Positions 32,755 through 42,571 of a stretch of 64,000 bases of DNA are shown here, in pieces. Source of the stretch: Pseudomonas viridiflava (GTDB lineage: Bacteria > Pseudomonadota > Gammaproteobacteria > Pseudomonadales > Pseudomonadaceae); assembly GCF_003702045.1 (NCBI RefSeq), contig NZ_RBTP01000040.1, positions 1 to 64,000 of the forward strand. Reading direction: 5' to 3'. A program made the translations under genes and the position numbers. The number at the start of each line of letters is the position of its first letter. Position 1 is the stretch's first letter. A model generated the notes under the pieces. The model was not told where the DNA came from. It searched no databases and was given only the letters and a program-made list of their open reading frames with translations.

Positions 32755-35700
32755 TCAACGACCTTGCCCCTCCGGCCTGATCCCATAACACACCACATAC
32801 AGCGCTGGCAGAAAGAACAAGGTCAGCAACGTGGCGACTGCAATGCCGCCGATCATGGCGATGGCCATTGGTCCCCAGAACACTTCCCGGGCAATCGGGA
32901 TCATGCCCAGGCTTGCTGCGGCGGCGGTCAGCAGGATGGGGCGGCATCGATGCTCGGTGGCTTTGATGACCGATGTCCAAGGGGTTTCGCCTGTGGCCAT
33001 GAACTCGTCGATCTGGGTCACCAGGATCACCGAGTTGCGGATGATGATGCCGATCAGCGCCAGCACGCCAAGTATTGCCACGAAACCCAATGGGTAGCCC
33101 GATATCAGCAGTGCGGCGACGACGCCTATCAGCCCCAGCGGTACCACGCTGACCACCAGCAGCAGCTTTTTCACGCTGTGGAGCTGGATCATCAAAAAGC
33201 TTATGACCAATAGCAGCATCAGCGGCACCACTTTCAGAATCGGTCCTTGCGATCGAGCGCTGGCCTCGACGGCACCGCCAGTGGCGACCGCATAACGCAG
33301 GGGCAGGCTGGCGCTGAACGCATCGACTTGCGGTTTGAGCTGCTTGACCAGCGCTGCCGGTTGCAGCTTGCCCAGCACGCTGGCTTTTAGCGTGATGGTG
33401 GGCAATCGGTCACGACGCCAAACCAGAGGCTGCTCCTGCTCATAGCTGAGGGTGGCGAAAGACAGCAGCGGCACGGTTGCGCCATTGGGTGTAGGAATCT
33501 GCAAGCTGCCAAGGGTCTGGATCGAGCTGCGTTCATCGCTTTCGGCGCGTCCGACCAGGTCGATCAGGTAAGTGCTGTCGCGCACCTGGGTGATGGTGGT
33601 GCCGCTGACCAAGCTGTTGAGAATCTGCGCCACGTCTTCGGAGGACAGGCCGAACTGACGCACCTTGTCCTGTGCGATATCGATCTTCAGCACTTTGCCC
33701 GGTTCGTTCCAGTCGTAGATCACCTGGCCGATGTCGGGATGGGTGTCGAGCAGGGCGGCCAGTGCCATTGCCTGACTGCGCACCTGTTCAATGTCCGGTC
33801 CGCTGATGCGGTACTGGATCGGCCAGCCCACGGGCGGCCCCATGTTCAAAGGCTGAACATACCCGCCGACGCCCAGGTAGTCGTCACGAAAGCGCTGACG
33901 CAGGCGCTCGATCAGCCGGTCACGCGATTCACCGCCACGGCTGACAATGACCAGTTGACCGTAGAACGGATTGCTCAGTTGCTGATCCAGCGGAAGGTAA
34001 AAGCGCACCGCGCCCTTGCCGACGTAGGAGCTCCAGCGCAGCACGTCTGGGTCGTCCTTGAGCGAGGCTTCAAAACGGTCCATCGTCTGACGCGTGCCAT
34101 CGATGGAGCCGTTTTGCGGCATGTAAATATCCACCAGGACTTCCGGGCGATCCGAGTCCGGAAAGAACTGGTTCTGTAGCAGTTTGCTGGCCAGTAGCGA
34201 GCCGATGAAGATCATCGCCGTGACGCCGATCACCCACCAGCGTTGCTCCAGCACGCTGCGCAGGATACGACTGAAGCCGCGCATCCAGCGCCCCGGCGCA
34301 GCGTGTGCGGGAGAGGCCTTTAGAAGGTGTACGCCGATCAGCGGCGCAAACAGCACCGCCACCAGCCAGGACAGCACCAGCGCCACGGCAATCACCGCGA
34401 ACATGGTGAACACGTATTCACCCGCCGAACTGTGGTTTAGACCGATCGGTATAAAACCCGCGACGGTGACCAGCGTGCCGGTCAGCATGGGGAAAGCAGT
34501 CGAGGTGTAGGCGAAGGTCGCAGCCTGTTCACGGGTGTCGCCGTGTTCCAGACGGGTCACCATCATCTCCACCGTGATCATCGCGTCATCCACCAACAGG
34601 CCGAGGGCGATGATCAGCGCGCCGAGGGATATACGTTGCATGGTGATGCCGCTGTATTCCATGAACACGAACACCAGCGCCAGCACCAGGGGGATCGAGC
34701 AGGCGACCACCAGCCCGGCGCGGACGCCCAGGCTGATGAAACTGACCACCAGCACGATCAGGATCGCTTCGAACAGGGCGCGGGTGAAGCCGCCAATGGC
34801 TTTCTCCACCACGTCGGCCTGGCTCGAGACGAGGTGTACGTCGATGCCCAAGGGTAATTCGGTGGTCAGGGCTTCAATGCGCTGCTGCAATTGCGTGCCG
34901 AAGGCCTGGATATTGCCGCCCTGTTTCATGGCCACCGCAAGACCGATGGCGGGCTGGCCGTTGAAGCGGAACAGGGAAGAGGGTGGGTCGGCGTAACGGC
35001 GTTCGATCGTTGCCAGATCACTCAAACGGAAAAAGCGTTCGCCGAAGCGCAGGTTGACCGCCAGCAGGTCCTGTTCGCTGGTGAACTGGCCGCTGGCCCG
35101 GACCGCGATACGCTCCGGGCCTGCTTCCATGACGCCTGCGGGCGTGACGGAATTTTGCGCTTGCAGGCTTTGCAGCACCTGGCGCTGGTCGATGCCCAGC
35201 GCCGCCAGCTTGCGGATGGAGAAGTTGAGGTAGATGACTTCGCGCTGTGCGCCCAGCAATTCGATCTTGCCCAGGTTGGGCACGCTGCGGATGTCAGCGC
35301 GCACTTGTTCGACGTAGTCGCGCAACTGGCGAAAGGATAAGCCGTCTGTGGTGAACGCATAGATGCTGCCGAACACGTCGCCAAACTCGTCGTTGAACGC
35401 CGGGCCCTGAATGCCGCTGGGCAGTTCGCCGCGCACGTCACTGATTTTCTTGCGCACCTGATACCAGGCTTCGGGAATGTCGGCGCTACGGGTTTCGCTT
35501 TTGAGAAAGACGAACAGCGTCGACTCGCCCGCCAGGGTGTAGCTTTTTACGTAATCCAGGGCGTCGATTTCTTCGAGCTTTTTCTCCAGGCGGTCGGTCA
35601 CTTGCTGCAAGGTATCGTCCAGGGTTGCACCCGGCCAGCGGGCCTGGATCACCATCGTCTTGATCGCGAACGAGGGGTCTTCCTCACGGCCCAGATTCAG

Positions 35701-35799
35701 GAATGACCAACTGCCCATCAGCAGTGAAACGAACATCATGTACCAGACCAGCGTGCGATGCTTGAGGCCCCAGGCCGACAGATTGAAGCGCTCCCTCAC
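32755..35799 (-). CDS. RND efflux transporter, TriC-like
   Basis: A 1014-residue inner-membrane proton-driven pump of the HAE-RND family. Twelve spans are arranged as 1+5+1+5 with two large periplasmic domains. The paired aspartates essential for proton relay are in span 4 (GLLVDDAMITVEMM). The opening AWGLKHRTLVWYMMFVSLLMGSWSFLNLGREEDP resembles TriC/MexK. It overlaps the upstream adaptor gene by four bases and is preceded by two adaptor genes, the arrangement of P. aeruginosa triABC, a triclosan efflux system that needs both adaptors. No outer-membrane channel gene is in the cluster. Confidence 0.9.
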   Translation of the reverse strand: MRERFNLSAWGLKHRTLVWYMMFVSLLMGSWSFLNLGREEDPSFAIKTMVIQARWPGATLDDTLQQVTDRLEKKLEEIDALDYVKSYTLAGESTLFVFLKSETRSADIPEAWYQVRKKISDVRGELPSGIQGPAFNDEFGDVFGSIYAFTTDGLSFRQLRDYVEQVRADIRSVPNLGKIELLGAQREVIYLNFSIRKLAALGIDQRQVLQSLQAQNSVTPAGVMEAGPERIAVRASGQFTSEQDLLAVNLRFGERFFRLSDLATIERRYADPPSSLFRFNGQPAIGLAVAMKQGGNIQAFGTQLQQRIEALTTELPLGIDVHLVSSQADVVEKAIGGFTRALFEAILIVLVVSFISLGVRAGLVVACSIPLVLALVFVFMEYSGITMQRISLGALIIALGLLVDDAMITVEMMVTRLEHGDTREQAATFAYTSTAFPMLTGTLVTVAGFIPIGLNHSSAGEYVFTMFAVIAVALVLSWLVAVLFAPLIGVHLLKASPAHAAPGRWMRGFSRILRSVLEQRWWVIGVTAMIFIGSLLASKLLQNQFFPDSDRPEVLVDIYMPQNGSIDGTRQTMDRFEASLKDDPDVLRWSSYVGKGAVRFYLPLDQQLSNPFYGQLVIVSRGGESRDRLIERLRQRFRDDYLGVGGYVQPLNMGPPVGWPIQYRISGPDIEQVRSQAMALAALLDTHPDIGQVIYDWNEPGKVLKIDIAQDKVRQFGLSSEDVAQILNSLVSGTTITQVRDSTYLIDLVGRAESDERSSIQTLGSLQIPTPNGATVPLLSFATLSYEQEQPLVWRRDRLPTITLKASVLGKLQPAALVKQLKPQVDAFSASLPLRYAVATGGAVEASARSQGPILKVVPLMLLLVISFLMIQLHSVKKLLLVVSVVPLGLIGVVAALLISGYPLGFVAILGVLALIGIIIRNSVILVTQIDEFMATGETPWTSVIKATEHRCRPILLTAAAASLGMIPIAREVFWGPMAIAMIGGIAVATLLTLFFLPALYVVCYGIRPEGQGR

Positions 35800-36890
35800 A
35801 AGCCGACCTCTCGTGACATACGGACCTTCTGACCCGGTTGCAGGGTGTTGACGCCTGCGGTAACGACCTTGTCGCCGAGGTGCAATTCGCCGCTGACCTG
35901 CACGGTCGAGCTTTTCTGGGCGAGCACCTGAACCGCGCGTGGACTGAGGGTTGAGGTCAGTGGGTCGATCACCCAGACCTGCGCTTGTCCATTGCGCTGT
36001 AATACGGCGCTTTGCGGCAGTTGATGCGACACAGGCGCTGCGCCGCTGATTTCGACACTAACGACGGAGCCCAGGCGAAACAGATCCGGCGGGTTTTGCA
36101 GGGCCAATCGGACCCGTTGGGTGCGGGTGTTGGCATCGATCTGCGGGGACAGTTGGCGCACCTGCGCCGTGACCGATACCTGCTCGTTGAGGGGGGATGT
36201 CACCTTGATTCGCACAGTGTCGGTAAGCGACGCAGCGAGTCCGACCGGCAAATCGACCACGGCCTCACGGCTTTCTGGACGCGCCAGGCTGACCACCGGT
36301 TGCCCTGCAGACATCACCTGACCGACTTCGGCGCGCCAGTCTGTGACCAGTCCATCGAACTCGGCGAACAGCCGTGTGTACGACAGGTGATCGCGGGCTT
36401 GCTGCAGGGCAATCCCGGCCCGTTGTTGCAAGGCGTCCTGGTTGCGCAGGTCGCTGTTCAACTGGTCGAGCCGCGCTTGCGAGCCGACACCGCGCTCGAA
36501 CAGTTGCTGATAACGCAGTTGCTCATCACGCACCTGTTGCCAGGACGACTGCGCCTTGCTCAGCTCTGCCTGTCGAGCGCGCAACTGATTGTGTTGCTCG
36601 GTGGGTTCCAGCGTGGCCAAAAGCTCACCCTTGCGCACCCGAGTGCCGATCTCGGCCTGGCGGGTGGCAATTCGCCCGGCAACCCGAAACCCCAGCGGTA
36701 CTTCGTACTGCGGCTGGATGCTCCCGGCGAAGCGGCCATGCAACAGGTCATGCTGCGCGACGATTTCGGCAAATAGCACCGGGCGCTCGACGATTTCGCG
36801 AACCGGTTTGTCCCGGCAGCCGGGCAGGGCGATCATCATCAACGCACCGACCAGCCAGAGGCGTCGCGCTGCGATGCCGGGCGCGCTCAT
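35796..36890 (-). CDS. RND periplasmic adaptor lipoprotein, second of the pair (TriB-like)
   Basis: A 364-residue membrane fusion protein. The signal peptide ends in a lipobox (MIALPGC, Cys25), then the lipoyl half-motif GRFAGSIQPQYEVPLGFRVAGRI, an alpha-helical hairpin (about 100-160) and beta-barrel domains follow. It links the RND pump to an outer-membrane channel. It overlaps both neighbours by four bases, so the three genes are translationally coupled in the order adaptor, adaptor, pump. Confidence 0.88.
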   Translation of the reverse strand: MSAPGIAARRLWLVGALMMIALPGCRDKPVREIVERPVLFAEIVAQHDLLHGRFAGSIQPQYEVPLGFRVAGRIATRQAEIGTRVRKGELLATLEPTEQHNQLRARQAELSKAQSSWQQVRDEQLRYQQLFERGVGSQARLDQLNSDLRNQDALQQRAGIALQQARDHLSYTRLFAEFDGLVTDWRAEVGQVMSAGQPVVSLARPESREAVVDLPVGLAASLTDTVRIKVTSPLNEQVSVTAQVRQLSPQIDANTRTQRVRLALQNPPDLFRLGSVVSVEISGAAPVSHQLPQSAVLQRNGQAQVWVIDPLTSTLSPRAVQVLAQKSSTVQVSGELHLGDKVVTAGVNTLQPGQKVRMSREVGL

Positions 36891-38080
36891 GGCTGCGGCT
36901 CCACGACGGCAAGTGAGGCAGCGGGTAGCTGTTCAGGCAGCGTGACGACCTCGACGCGTTGCCCTGCGTAGAGAAATTGCAGGCCTTGGGAAACCACCCG
37001 ATCTCCGCTCGAAAGGCCTTCGGCCACGACGACTTGACCGTGTTCATAGCGCAATACCCGAACCTTTCGCAGCGAGACGTGTGATGTGTCATCCACCCGC
37101 CACACTGCCGCCTGGCTTTGGGTACGGGTCAGGGCCGACCAGGGCAGGACAACGGCGCGCTGCGAGCCGTTTTCCACACGCGCGCTGACGACGGTTCCCA
37201 GGCCGGGTAGGTCGGGTGCGTTCGCAAGTGCTATACGGACACGTAATGTCCCGCTGGCTTGCGAGACGATGGGTGTGATTTCGCGAATGCGGCCGGTCAG
37301 TCTGATGTCTGGCTGGCCAACCGGACTGATCGTCACCTCATCACCAATCCGGTCAGGGCTGAGCAGCGACTCATAGGCCGAAAACACCGCGTCGCGCTCG
37401 CCGTCATGCGCCAGGCTGAACACCGGCGCTGCCGCCTGCACCACCTGGCCTTCCTCTGCCTGCCGGGCGGTGATCACACCATCCGCGACGGCAATCAGTT
37501 CGGTGTAGCCGACCTGCTCGCGTGCAGTGGCCTGTTGAGCCCTGAACGAGGCCAGGTCGCCGCGTGCGCTGTCCAGATTCGAACGCGCCTGCTGGTATTC
37601 GCTCAGGTTGGTGTAGCCCTTGGGCAGCAAACGTTGCTGACGCTGGTAATTCTGTTCGGCAAGGCGCAGCCGGGACTCTCGGACGATGACGTCGGCATTG
37701 GCTGATTCAAGGTTCGTGCGCTGCTCGCTCGGGTCCAGTCTGGCCAGCACCTGATGGACGCGTACCCGGTCACCGACGTCGACAAAACGTTTCACCAGTT
37801 TGCCCGAGACACGAAACGACTGGTCCGTGACCTTGCGTGCCTGGATGTCGCCGCTCAGTACAACGTCAGTCGCAATGTTCTGCGGTTGAATCACCTGGAT
37901 TGCGACCCGCACAGGGCGCTTCTCTTCCGGTTTGTCCGCAGAGCAGGCGCCGAGCGTCAGGGTTATCGCGACGGTGCAACCGAGAGACAGCTGCAACCTA
38001 AATGGAGGGAGGTGGGTCGGCCGGCTTGTTTTGCAAGCGCGGCCGAGCCGACGCACAAGATCTGCACAGAAAGACATCAT
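36887..38080 (-). CDS. RND periplasmic adaptor lipoprotein, first of the pair (TriA-like)
   Basis: An adaptor of about 397 residues. The long N-terminus precedes a signal peptide with lipobox TLGAC, then the lipoyl motif GDIQARKVTDQSFRVSGKLVKRFVDVGDRV, a helical hairpin (RESRLRLAEQNYQRQQRLLPKG) and a beta domain. The start is poorly defined: ATGATG at 38080/38077 has no clear ribosome site, and the basic stretch before the signal peptide is longer than usual, so a start nearer the signal peptide is possible. It is the first gene of the cluster. Confidence 0.82.
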   Translation of the reverse strand: MMSFCADLVRRLGRACKTSRPTHLPPFRLQLSLGCTVAITLTLGACSADKPEEKRPVRVAIQVIQPQNIATDVVLSGDIQARKVTDQSFRVSGKLVKRFVDVGDRVRVHQVLARLDPSEQRTNLESANADVIVRESRLRLAEQNYQRQQRLLPKGYTNLSEYQQARSNLDSARGDLASFRAQQATAREQVGYTELIAVADGVITARQAEEGQVVQAAAPVFSLAHDGERDAVFSAYESLLSPDRIGDEVTISPVGQPDIRLTGRIREITPIVSQASGTLRVRIALANAPDLPGLGTVVSARVENGSQRAVVLPWSALTRTQSQAAVWRVDDTSHVSLRKVRVLRYEHGQVVVAEGLSSGDRVVSQGLQFLYAGQRVEVVTLPEQLPAASLAVVEPQP

Positions 38081-38155
38081 CAATGAATAGCCACTGCCCA
38101 AAAAAATAAACGGTCATCCGTGAACCATTGCGCCACGGGGAGTGGCGCGGGCGTT

Positions 38156-39019
38156 TCAGGCCATTGCAGTCACGCTGGGCCATTCCTCGTTACAGGCTTC
38201 GGTGCCCAGAAAGGCGAGCACGTTACGTTGGGAGTGGTGCCAGGCCGCTTTGCTTTCCAGGTCCAGAAAGTGACCGGTATCTGGAACTACGTCGAAACTG
38301 CTTCGTTTGATGTAGTGGGCGAACGTTCGGGCATCTTCGACCGTGGTGTACTCATCTTTCTCACCATTGACGAAAAGCACCGGGATCTTGATCGATGAAA
38401 AACGCTCGACGTAATTGCTGGCGCTGAGTTGACGAATCTGGCCGATATGAAAATCAATCTGACCGTATTCGTGTTCGGCGAGGCTGATCAGGTGCTTGTA
38501 GTTGTAGAGTTTGAACAGGCGCGGCAAGTACTTGCCCACGGTGTCGTTGAGCAAGGCGCCGATCTTGCGTTTTTCGCGGGCGGCCAGGTAAACCTGGGCT
38601 TTGTCGATGTAGTCGAGCATGGGTTCGTTGAGCACGGGCGAGAACGAACTGATGATCGCCTTTTCAACCGACGCAGGGCACTGTGCAAGCGCCAGCAGGG
38701 CCGAAACACCGCCCCAGGACACAGACAGCAGGTAGTTGACCTCGAAACGCTCGATGAGCTGAAGCAGGATGCCGACTTCATCTTCCTTGGTCACAATCAT
38801 GTCGTCGGCGTTGTGAGCCCGTGACTGACCGGAGAAGGGCAGGTCGAACAAAACAATGTTGTAGTGCGGTTGAAGGTATTTGACGGTTTGCCCGAAAGAG
38901 CCAGTAGTCGACAATGCGCCATTGACCAGCAAGATGGTCTTTACATGGCTGCCTTTCCAGTAAGTTTCGGTGTAAACCTTGTAGTTGCCCACGCTTAAAA
39001 TAGTTGATTGTGCGCCCAT
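38156..39019 (-). CDS. rhlA: 3-(3-hydroxyalkanoyloxy)alkanoate synthase RhlA
   Basis: A 287-residue alpha/beta hydrolase-fold enzyme that joins two hydroxyacyl chains from fatty-acid synthesis to make HAA, the lipid part of rhamnolipids. Blocks matching P. aeruginosa RhlA are LLVNGALSTTGSF, VLFDLPFSGQSRAHN, TKEDEVGILLQLIERFEVN, the nucleophile SWGG (Ser101), GKYLPRLFKLYNYKHL, NGEKDEYTTVEDA and DTGHFLDLESKA. GGAGG precedes the start. Neither rhlB nor quorum-sensing genes are adjacent, so the product is probably free HAA, which acts as a surfactant in swarming by P. syringae. Confidence 0.93.
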   Translation of the reverse strand: MGAQSTILSVGNYKVYTETYWKGSHVKTILLVNGALSTTGSFGQTVKYLQPHYNIVLFDLPFSGQSRAHNADDMIVTKEDEVGILLQLIERFEVNYLLSVSWGGVSALLALAQCPASVEKAIISSFSPVLNEPMLDYIDKAQVYLAAREKRKIGALLNDTVGKYLPRLFKLYNYKHLISLAEHEYGQIDFHIGQIRQLSASNYVERFSSIKIPVLFVNGEKDEYTTVEDARTFAHYIKRSSFDVVPDTGHFLDLESKAAWHHSQRNVLAFLGTEACNEEWPSVTAMA

Positions 39020-39490
39020 AACAGCCTCCCAGCCGATGTCGATCCTACGAAATTAGTGCAGCATTCTCTGCCCCGGCGACCATGCCGAAAGCCTCGCCCT
39101 GTTCAGAGCGAAATCCGATGAGTTCTTGTTTTGGGTGCATCTGGACCGTGTATCACGGTGCCTATAGATAACGCAGTGTTGGTATACCGACAAGACACTG
39201 ACGCCATAAAAGTGTCGATCTGGTCACGTTTTACTATCGACGGCGTGACGCATTTCTTGACAGTTAATTGAGTTAATTCGGAGAAAAACATCTGAACGAT
39301 GCGCAAACGTTGAATTATTAGAGGGAACTTGCAGAAAGAAAAATGGTCTGCTAACACATTTTCTGAAACATTCAGAAACAAAATAGCGCTTGGCAAGGAG
39401 CGTCAGATTAACAACTAAACGCCCGAAAGCCTCGGGCTAGACGCCTTAACCTCGTCAAAAAGCAGGCGTCGCGGGGTATAAGTGGGGCCT
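39020..39490. other. AT-rich intergenic region upstream of rhlA
   Basis: About 470 bases without a convincing gene. A 97-codon minus-strand frame at 39103-39396 has no recognised motif, signal peptide or ribosome site. The stretch from about 39100 to 39420 is clearly richer in A and T than its surroundings and should hold the rhlA promoter. The terminator of the kinase gene lies at 39421-39437. Confidence 0.6.
39421..39437 (-). terminator. Short hairpin terminator of the sensor kinase gene
   Basis: GCCCGA pairs with TCGGGC around a 5-base loop. On the minus strand it is followed by GTTTAGTTGTT. It is 54 bases past the stop at 39491. Confidence 0.55.
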
Positions 39491-40888
39491 TTAGACCAGT
39501 GGGCTTACAGCGCGACATTCCAGTTTCAAACTGGCCCCACCGTAGGGGCTGCTGCCGATCTGCAGCGTAAAACCATGCAAGTTGACGATGGCGGCCACTA
39601 CCGACAGGCCCAGGCCAAAACCGCTGTGCTGGTTTCCGGTCTCGCTGCGATAAAAGCGTTGAAACACCGCTGCGCGCTCGGTGACAGGAATACCGGGTCC
39701 TGAGTCCTGAACATCGATGCAGGGGCTTTTACCGTCTTTTCCGGCGTAGGCGTTCACTGCCACGGTGCCGCCTGCGGGCGTGAATTTGATGGCATTGCTG
39801 AGCAGGTTGGCCAGTGCTTCGAACAAAAGGGCCCGGTCACCCACGAGGGTAGGCAAAGGGTCGGCCAGGTTCAGCAACAGCGTGATCTGGTCTTCCTCGG
39901 CCAGCGGCAGGTAGAAGTCGTGAAGCTCTTGCAAAAGGGGGCGCAGTTCAAGCTCGACGAACGCGGAGCGCCTCTGACGATCTTCCAGCTCGGAGATTCG
40001 CAGCAATCCCCGGAAACGGGCCATCAGCGTGTCGGCTTCACCAATCACCTGTGCAATCTGCAGGGCGCAGGGTGAGTCGTATTTGGCTTGCTGCTGAATG
40101 CGATAGAGCTGAGCGCGCAACCGTGTGAGCGGGGTGCGCAGGTCGTGAGCGATGTTGTCGCAGACGCCCTTGACCTCGTTCATCAGCTTTTCAATGCGGT
40201 CGAGCATGGCGTTGACGATAACCGCCAGCATGTCCAGCTCATCGCGCCTGTTGGACACCGGAAGACGGCCGGCCATGTCGCCGGCGATGATCGATTCTGC
40301 GCTGAGCTGGATAGCCCGGATGCGGCGCAGAGGGCGTTGACGTAACAGATGCCAGCCCGCTACGCCGGGAATGATCGTCAGCGAAATGCCCCAGAGCAGC
40401 GCATGCAGAATCAATGTACTGACGGCGAACAGCGAGCCGTTTTCCTTTACCAGCACCAGCCAGCGCCCATCAAGGGTCTGGGACGCCACCGCGTCGCAGC
40501 TGTCTTTGGGCAGGCCCGGGTCGTCCGAGTCGATACAGTTGCTCAACTCGTGTATCTGGCCATCGATGGGCAGCACTTTAGGCACGTGGGTGATGGGGCC
40601 GGCAATATGTCGGAATTGATCATCGAACAGGCCGTAAGCGTCCACGGCGCGCATGTCGAAGGTCATGCTGGTGGCCAGCGCATCGACCAGGGCCTGGCCC
40701 TGGAAGCGTGAAAAGAGTTGCTGGCGGTGGATCAGCGAATGGCGGGCGAGGGTGTCGAGGTAACTGGTCACCTCCCAATACAAAACGCCCAGCAAAATGG
40801 CGCTCCAAGCCACGAATAACGAGCTGTAGAGCGCCAGGAGTCGGCTGGAGGAAGAACGCCAGCCGTTAGACGGGTTCGGCAATGACAT
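39491..40888 (-). CDS. Sensor histidine kinase
   Basis: A 465-residue inner-membrane sensor kinase. Two membrane spans (about residues 18-40 and 155-180) enclose a periplasmic sensor of about 115 residues with two cysteines (NCIDSDDPGLPKDSC). A HAMP linker follows, then the phosphoacceptor His248 in DNIAHDLRTPLTRLRAQL, the N box EALANLLSNAIKFTP and the glycine boxes DSGPGIP and GFGLGLSVV. The gene overlaps the end of the response regulator gene by 23 bases. The signal is unknown; the short periplasmic domain is of the type often used for metals or cationic compounds. Confidence 0.92.
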   Translation of the reverse strand: MSLPNPSNGWRSSSSRLLALYSSLFVAWSAILLGVLYWEVTSYLDTLARHSLIHRQQLFSRFQGQALVDALATSMTFDMRAVDAYGLFDDQFRHIAGPITHVPKVLPIDGQIHELSNCIDSDDPGLPKDSCDAVASQTLDGRWLVLVKENGSLFAVSTLILHALLWGISLTIIPGVAGWHLLRQRPLRRIRAIQLSAESIIAGDMAGRLPVSNRRDELDMLAVIVNAMLDRIEKLMNEVKGVCDNIAHDLRTPLTRLRAQLYRIQQQAKYDSPCALQIAQVIGEADTLMARFRGLLRISELEDRQRRSAFVELELRPLLQELHDFYLPLAEEDQITLLLNLADPLPTLVGDRALLFEALANLLSNAIKFTPAGGTVAVNAYAGKDGKSPCIDVQDSGPGIPVTERAAVFQRFYRSETGNQHSGFGLGLSVVAAIVNLHGFTLQIGSSPYGGASLKLECRAVSPLV

Positions 40889-41549
40889 AACCGGAACCTC
40901 GCACGGTCTGTATCAGCGGTGCGATGCCGGGTTGGTCAATCTTCTTGCGCAAACGACCGATATGCACATCGATCAGGTTGGTGCCCGGATCGAAGTGATA
41001 GCCCCATACTTCCTGAAAAATCATCATGCGCGTGATGATTTGCCCGCTGTTGCGCATCAGGAATTCAAGCAGCTTGAACTCGGTCGGAAGCAACACCAGC
41101 GGTTCACCGCCACGGCAGGCTTCCCGCGAAATCAGATCGAGCTCAAGATCGGCCACTTGCAGCACTGTCTTGGCGGCACTGACCGGGTTGCTGCGGCGCA
41201 ACAGCACTTCGACGCGCGCCGCCATCTCGTCGGACGCGAAAGGTTTGGGCAGGTAGTCATCACCGCCAGCACGCAAGCCCCGAACGCGCTCGTCCACATC
41301 GGACAATGCGCTGATCATCAGAATGGGCGTAGAGATCCCCTGCGCGCGCAGCTGGGTGACGATGGTCAGGCCATCGATCTCCGGCAACATGCGGTCAAGG
41401 GTGATCAAGTCGTAGTCGCCGCTAACCGCACGTTCCAGCCCGTCACGGCCGTTGTCGACCCAGTCCACTTCCAGTCCGTGGCTGCTGAGTTCCGCGACGA
41501 TTTCCTTTGCGGTGATGGCATCATCTTCGATTGCCAGAATTCGGGTCAT
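40866..41549 (-). CDS. OmpR-family response regulator
   Basis: A 227-residue regulator. The receiver domain has the acidic pair ED at residues 8-9 (IEDD), phosphoacceptor Asp52 (LITLDRMLPEIDG) and the conserved lysine in LPKPFAS. The C-terminal winged helix has the usual PTEFKLLEFLMRNSGQIITR and the DVHIGRLRKKID recognition region. The start at 41549 has AGGGA ahead; nine upstream codons are not needed. It is the partner of the kinase that overlaps its 3' end. Targets are not visible here. Confidence 0.93.
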   Translation of the reverse strand: MTRILAIEDDAITAKEIVAELSSHGLEVDWVDNGRDGLERAVSGDYDLITLDRMLPEIDGLTIVTQLRAQGISTPILMISALSDVDERVRGLRAGGDDYLPKPFASDEMAARVEVLLRRSNPVSAAKTVLQVADLELDLISREACRGGEPLVLLPTEFKLLEFLMRNSGQIITRMMIFQEVWGYHFDPGTNLIDVHIGRLRKKIDQPGIAPLIQTVRGSGYVIAEPV

Positions 41550-41635
41550 GGTCCCTGCCTGAATGAGTACGTTCAAGAGTCTAGTTTGCCCCTAAATGAC
41601 CGCAAAGTTTCTGAAAGAAAGTTTAATGACGGGGA

Positions 41636-42571
41636 TCATATTTCTTTCCGGCTCGCTGCATCGGCGTCCTTTAGCTTCTGCTCCTCTGCCAGACGCTTCT
41701 CCTCGGCGCGCCGATTCTTGTCCCGCTCCAGCTTGTCGCTGGTGTCCTTTTCACTGCGGATCTGCGCGTGGCTGATCAGCGCGAAAATAAAGCTGCCACC
41801 GATGATGTTGCCTGCAAGGGTAGGGCCTGCGAAGGTGAACCAGAAGTCCTTCCAGCCGATTTCTCCTGCAAACACCAGGTACGACACTTCCGCCGAGCCC
41901 ACCACGATGTGCGTGAAATCGCCCAGCGCCATGAGGTAGGTAATCAGCACGATGATTGCGATCTTGGCATTTTCCATCGACGCGATCATCCAGACCATCG
42001 TCGCAATCATCCAGCCTGACACGATCCCTTTGGAAAACATCTGACCGACGTCGTTTTCCATGACCTTGCGGCCGATTTCCAGAAAGGCATGGTCGGTTTT
42101 GGCGTCGAAAATGGGCAGGTTGAGCATCACATACGCCACCAGCAGCGTACCCATCAGATTGCCGCCCAGCACCACGCCCCACAGCCGCAGCAGACGCCAG
42201 ATATTGGCCAGGTTGGGTTTGCTCATGATCGGCAACACCGCCGTGATGGTGTTTTCGGTGAACAGTTGCTGACGAGCCAGAATGACCGCAAGAAAACCTG
42301 CGGAATAACCCAGGCTGGTGATCACGTGACTGCCGGGAATACCTTCCAGGTTTGACATGAGCAACCCCATCGCCATGAGCGACAGGCCCATCGTCAAGCC
42401 GGCGGCCAGTGCCGACCACCAGAGAGCCGCGACGCTGCGCTCCAGCTCGTGGTCACCCTGCATACGGATGGTTTCATGCAGTACCGCCGCGCGGGGCGGC
42501 TGGTTCTCATCGATCTCGCGCTCCTCATCGGCTGACAGGCCGGGGGTCTTGCCGTCTACTTCGTGGTCCAT
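41636..42571 (-). CDS. Formate/nitrite transporter family membrane protein (YfdC-like)
   Basis: A 311-residue channel-type protein with six membrane spans (about residues 55-275). The N-terminal tail is polar, and the C-terminal tail is very charged (EKRLAEEQKLKDADAASRKEI). The length and the long tails fit the YfdC branch of the family, whose substrate is not established. AGGAAA lies five bases ahead of the ATG at 42571; the upstream 56 codons look non-coding. It lies just upstream of the response regulator on the same strand, but 86 bases apart. Confidence 0.85.
   Translation of the reverse strand: MDHEVDGKTPGLSADEEREIDENQPPRAAVLHETIRMQGDHELERSVAALWWSALAAGLTMGLSLMAMGLLMSNLEGIPGSHVITSLGYSAGFLAVILARQQLFTENTITAVLPIMSKPNLANIWRLLRLWGVVLGGNLMGTLLVAYVMLNLPIFDAKTDHAFLEIGRKVMENDVGQMFSKGIVSGWMIATMVWMIASMENAKIAIIVLITYLMALGDFTHIVVGSAEVSYLVFAGEIGWKDFWFTFAGPTLAGNIIGGSFIFALISHAQIRSEKDTSDKLERDKNRRAEEKRLAEEQKLKDADAASRKEI

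Noticed and set aside
39103..39396. Minus-strand frame of 97 codons upstream of rhlA
   Set aside because: No ribosome site, signal peptide or family motif, in an AT-rich promoter region; not supported as a gene.
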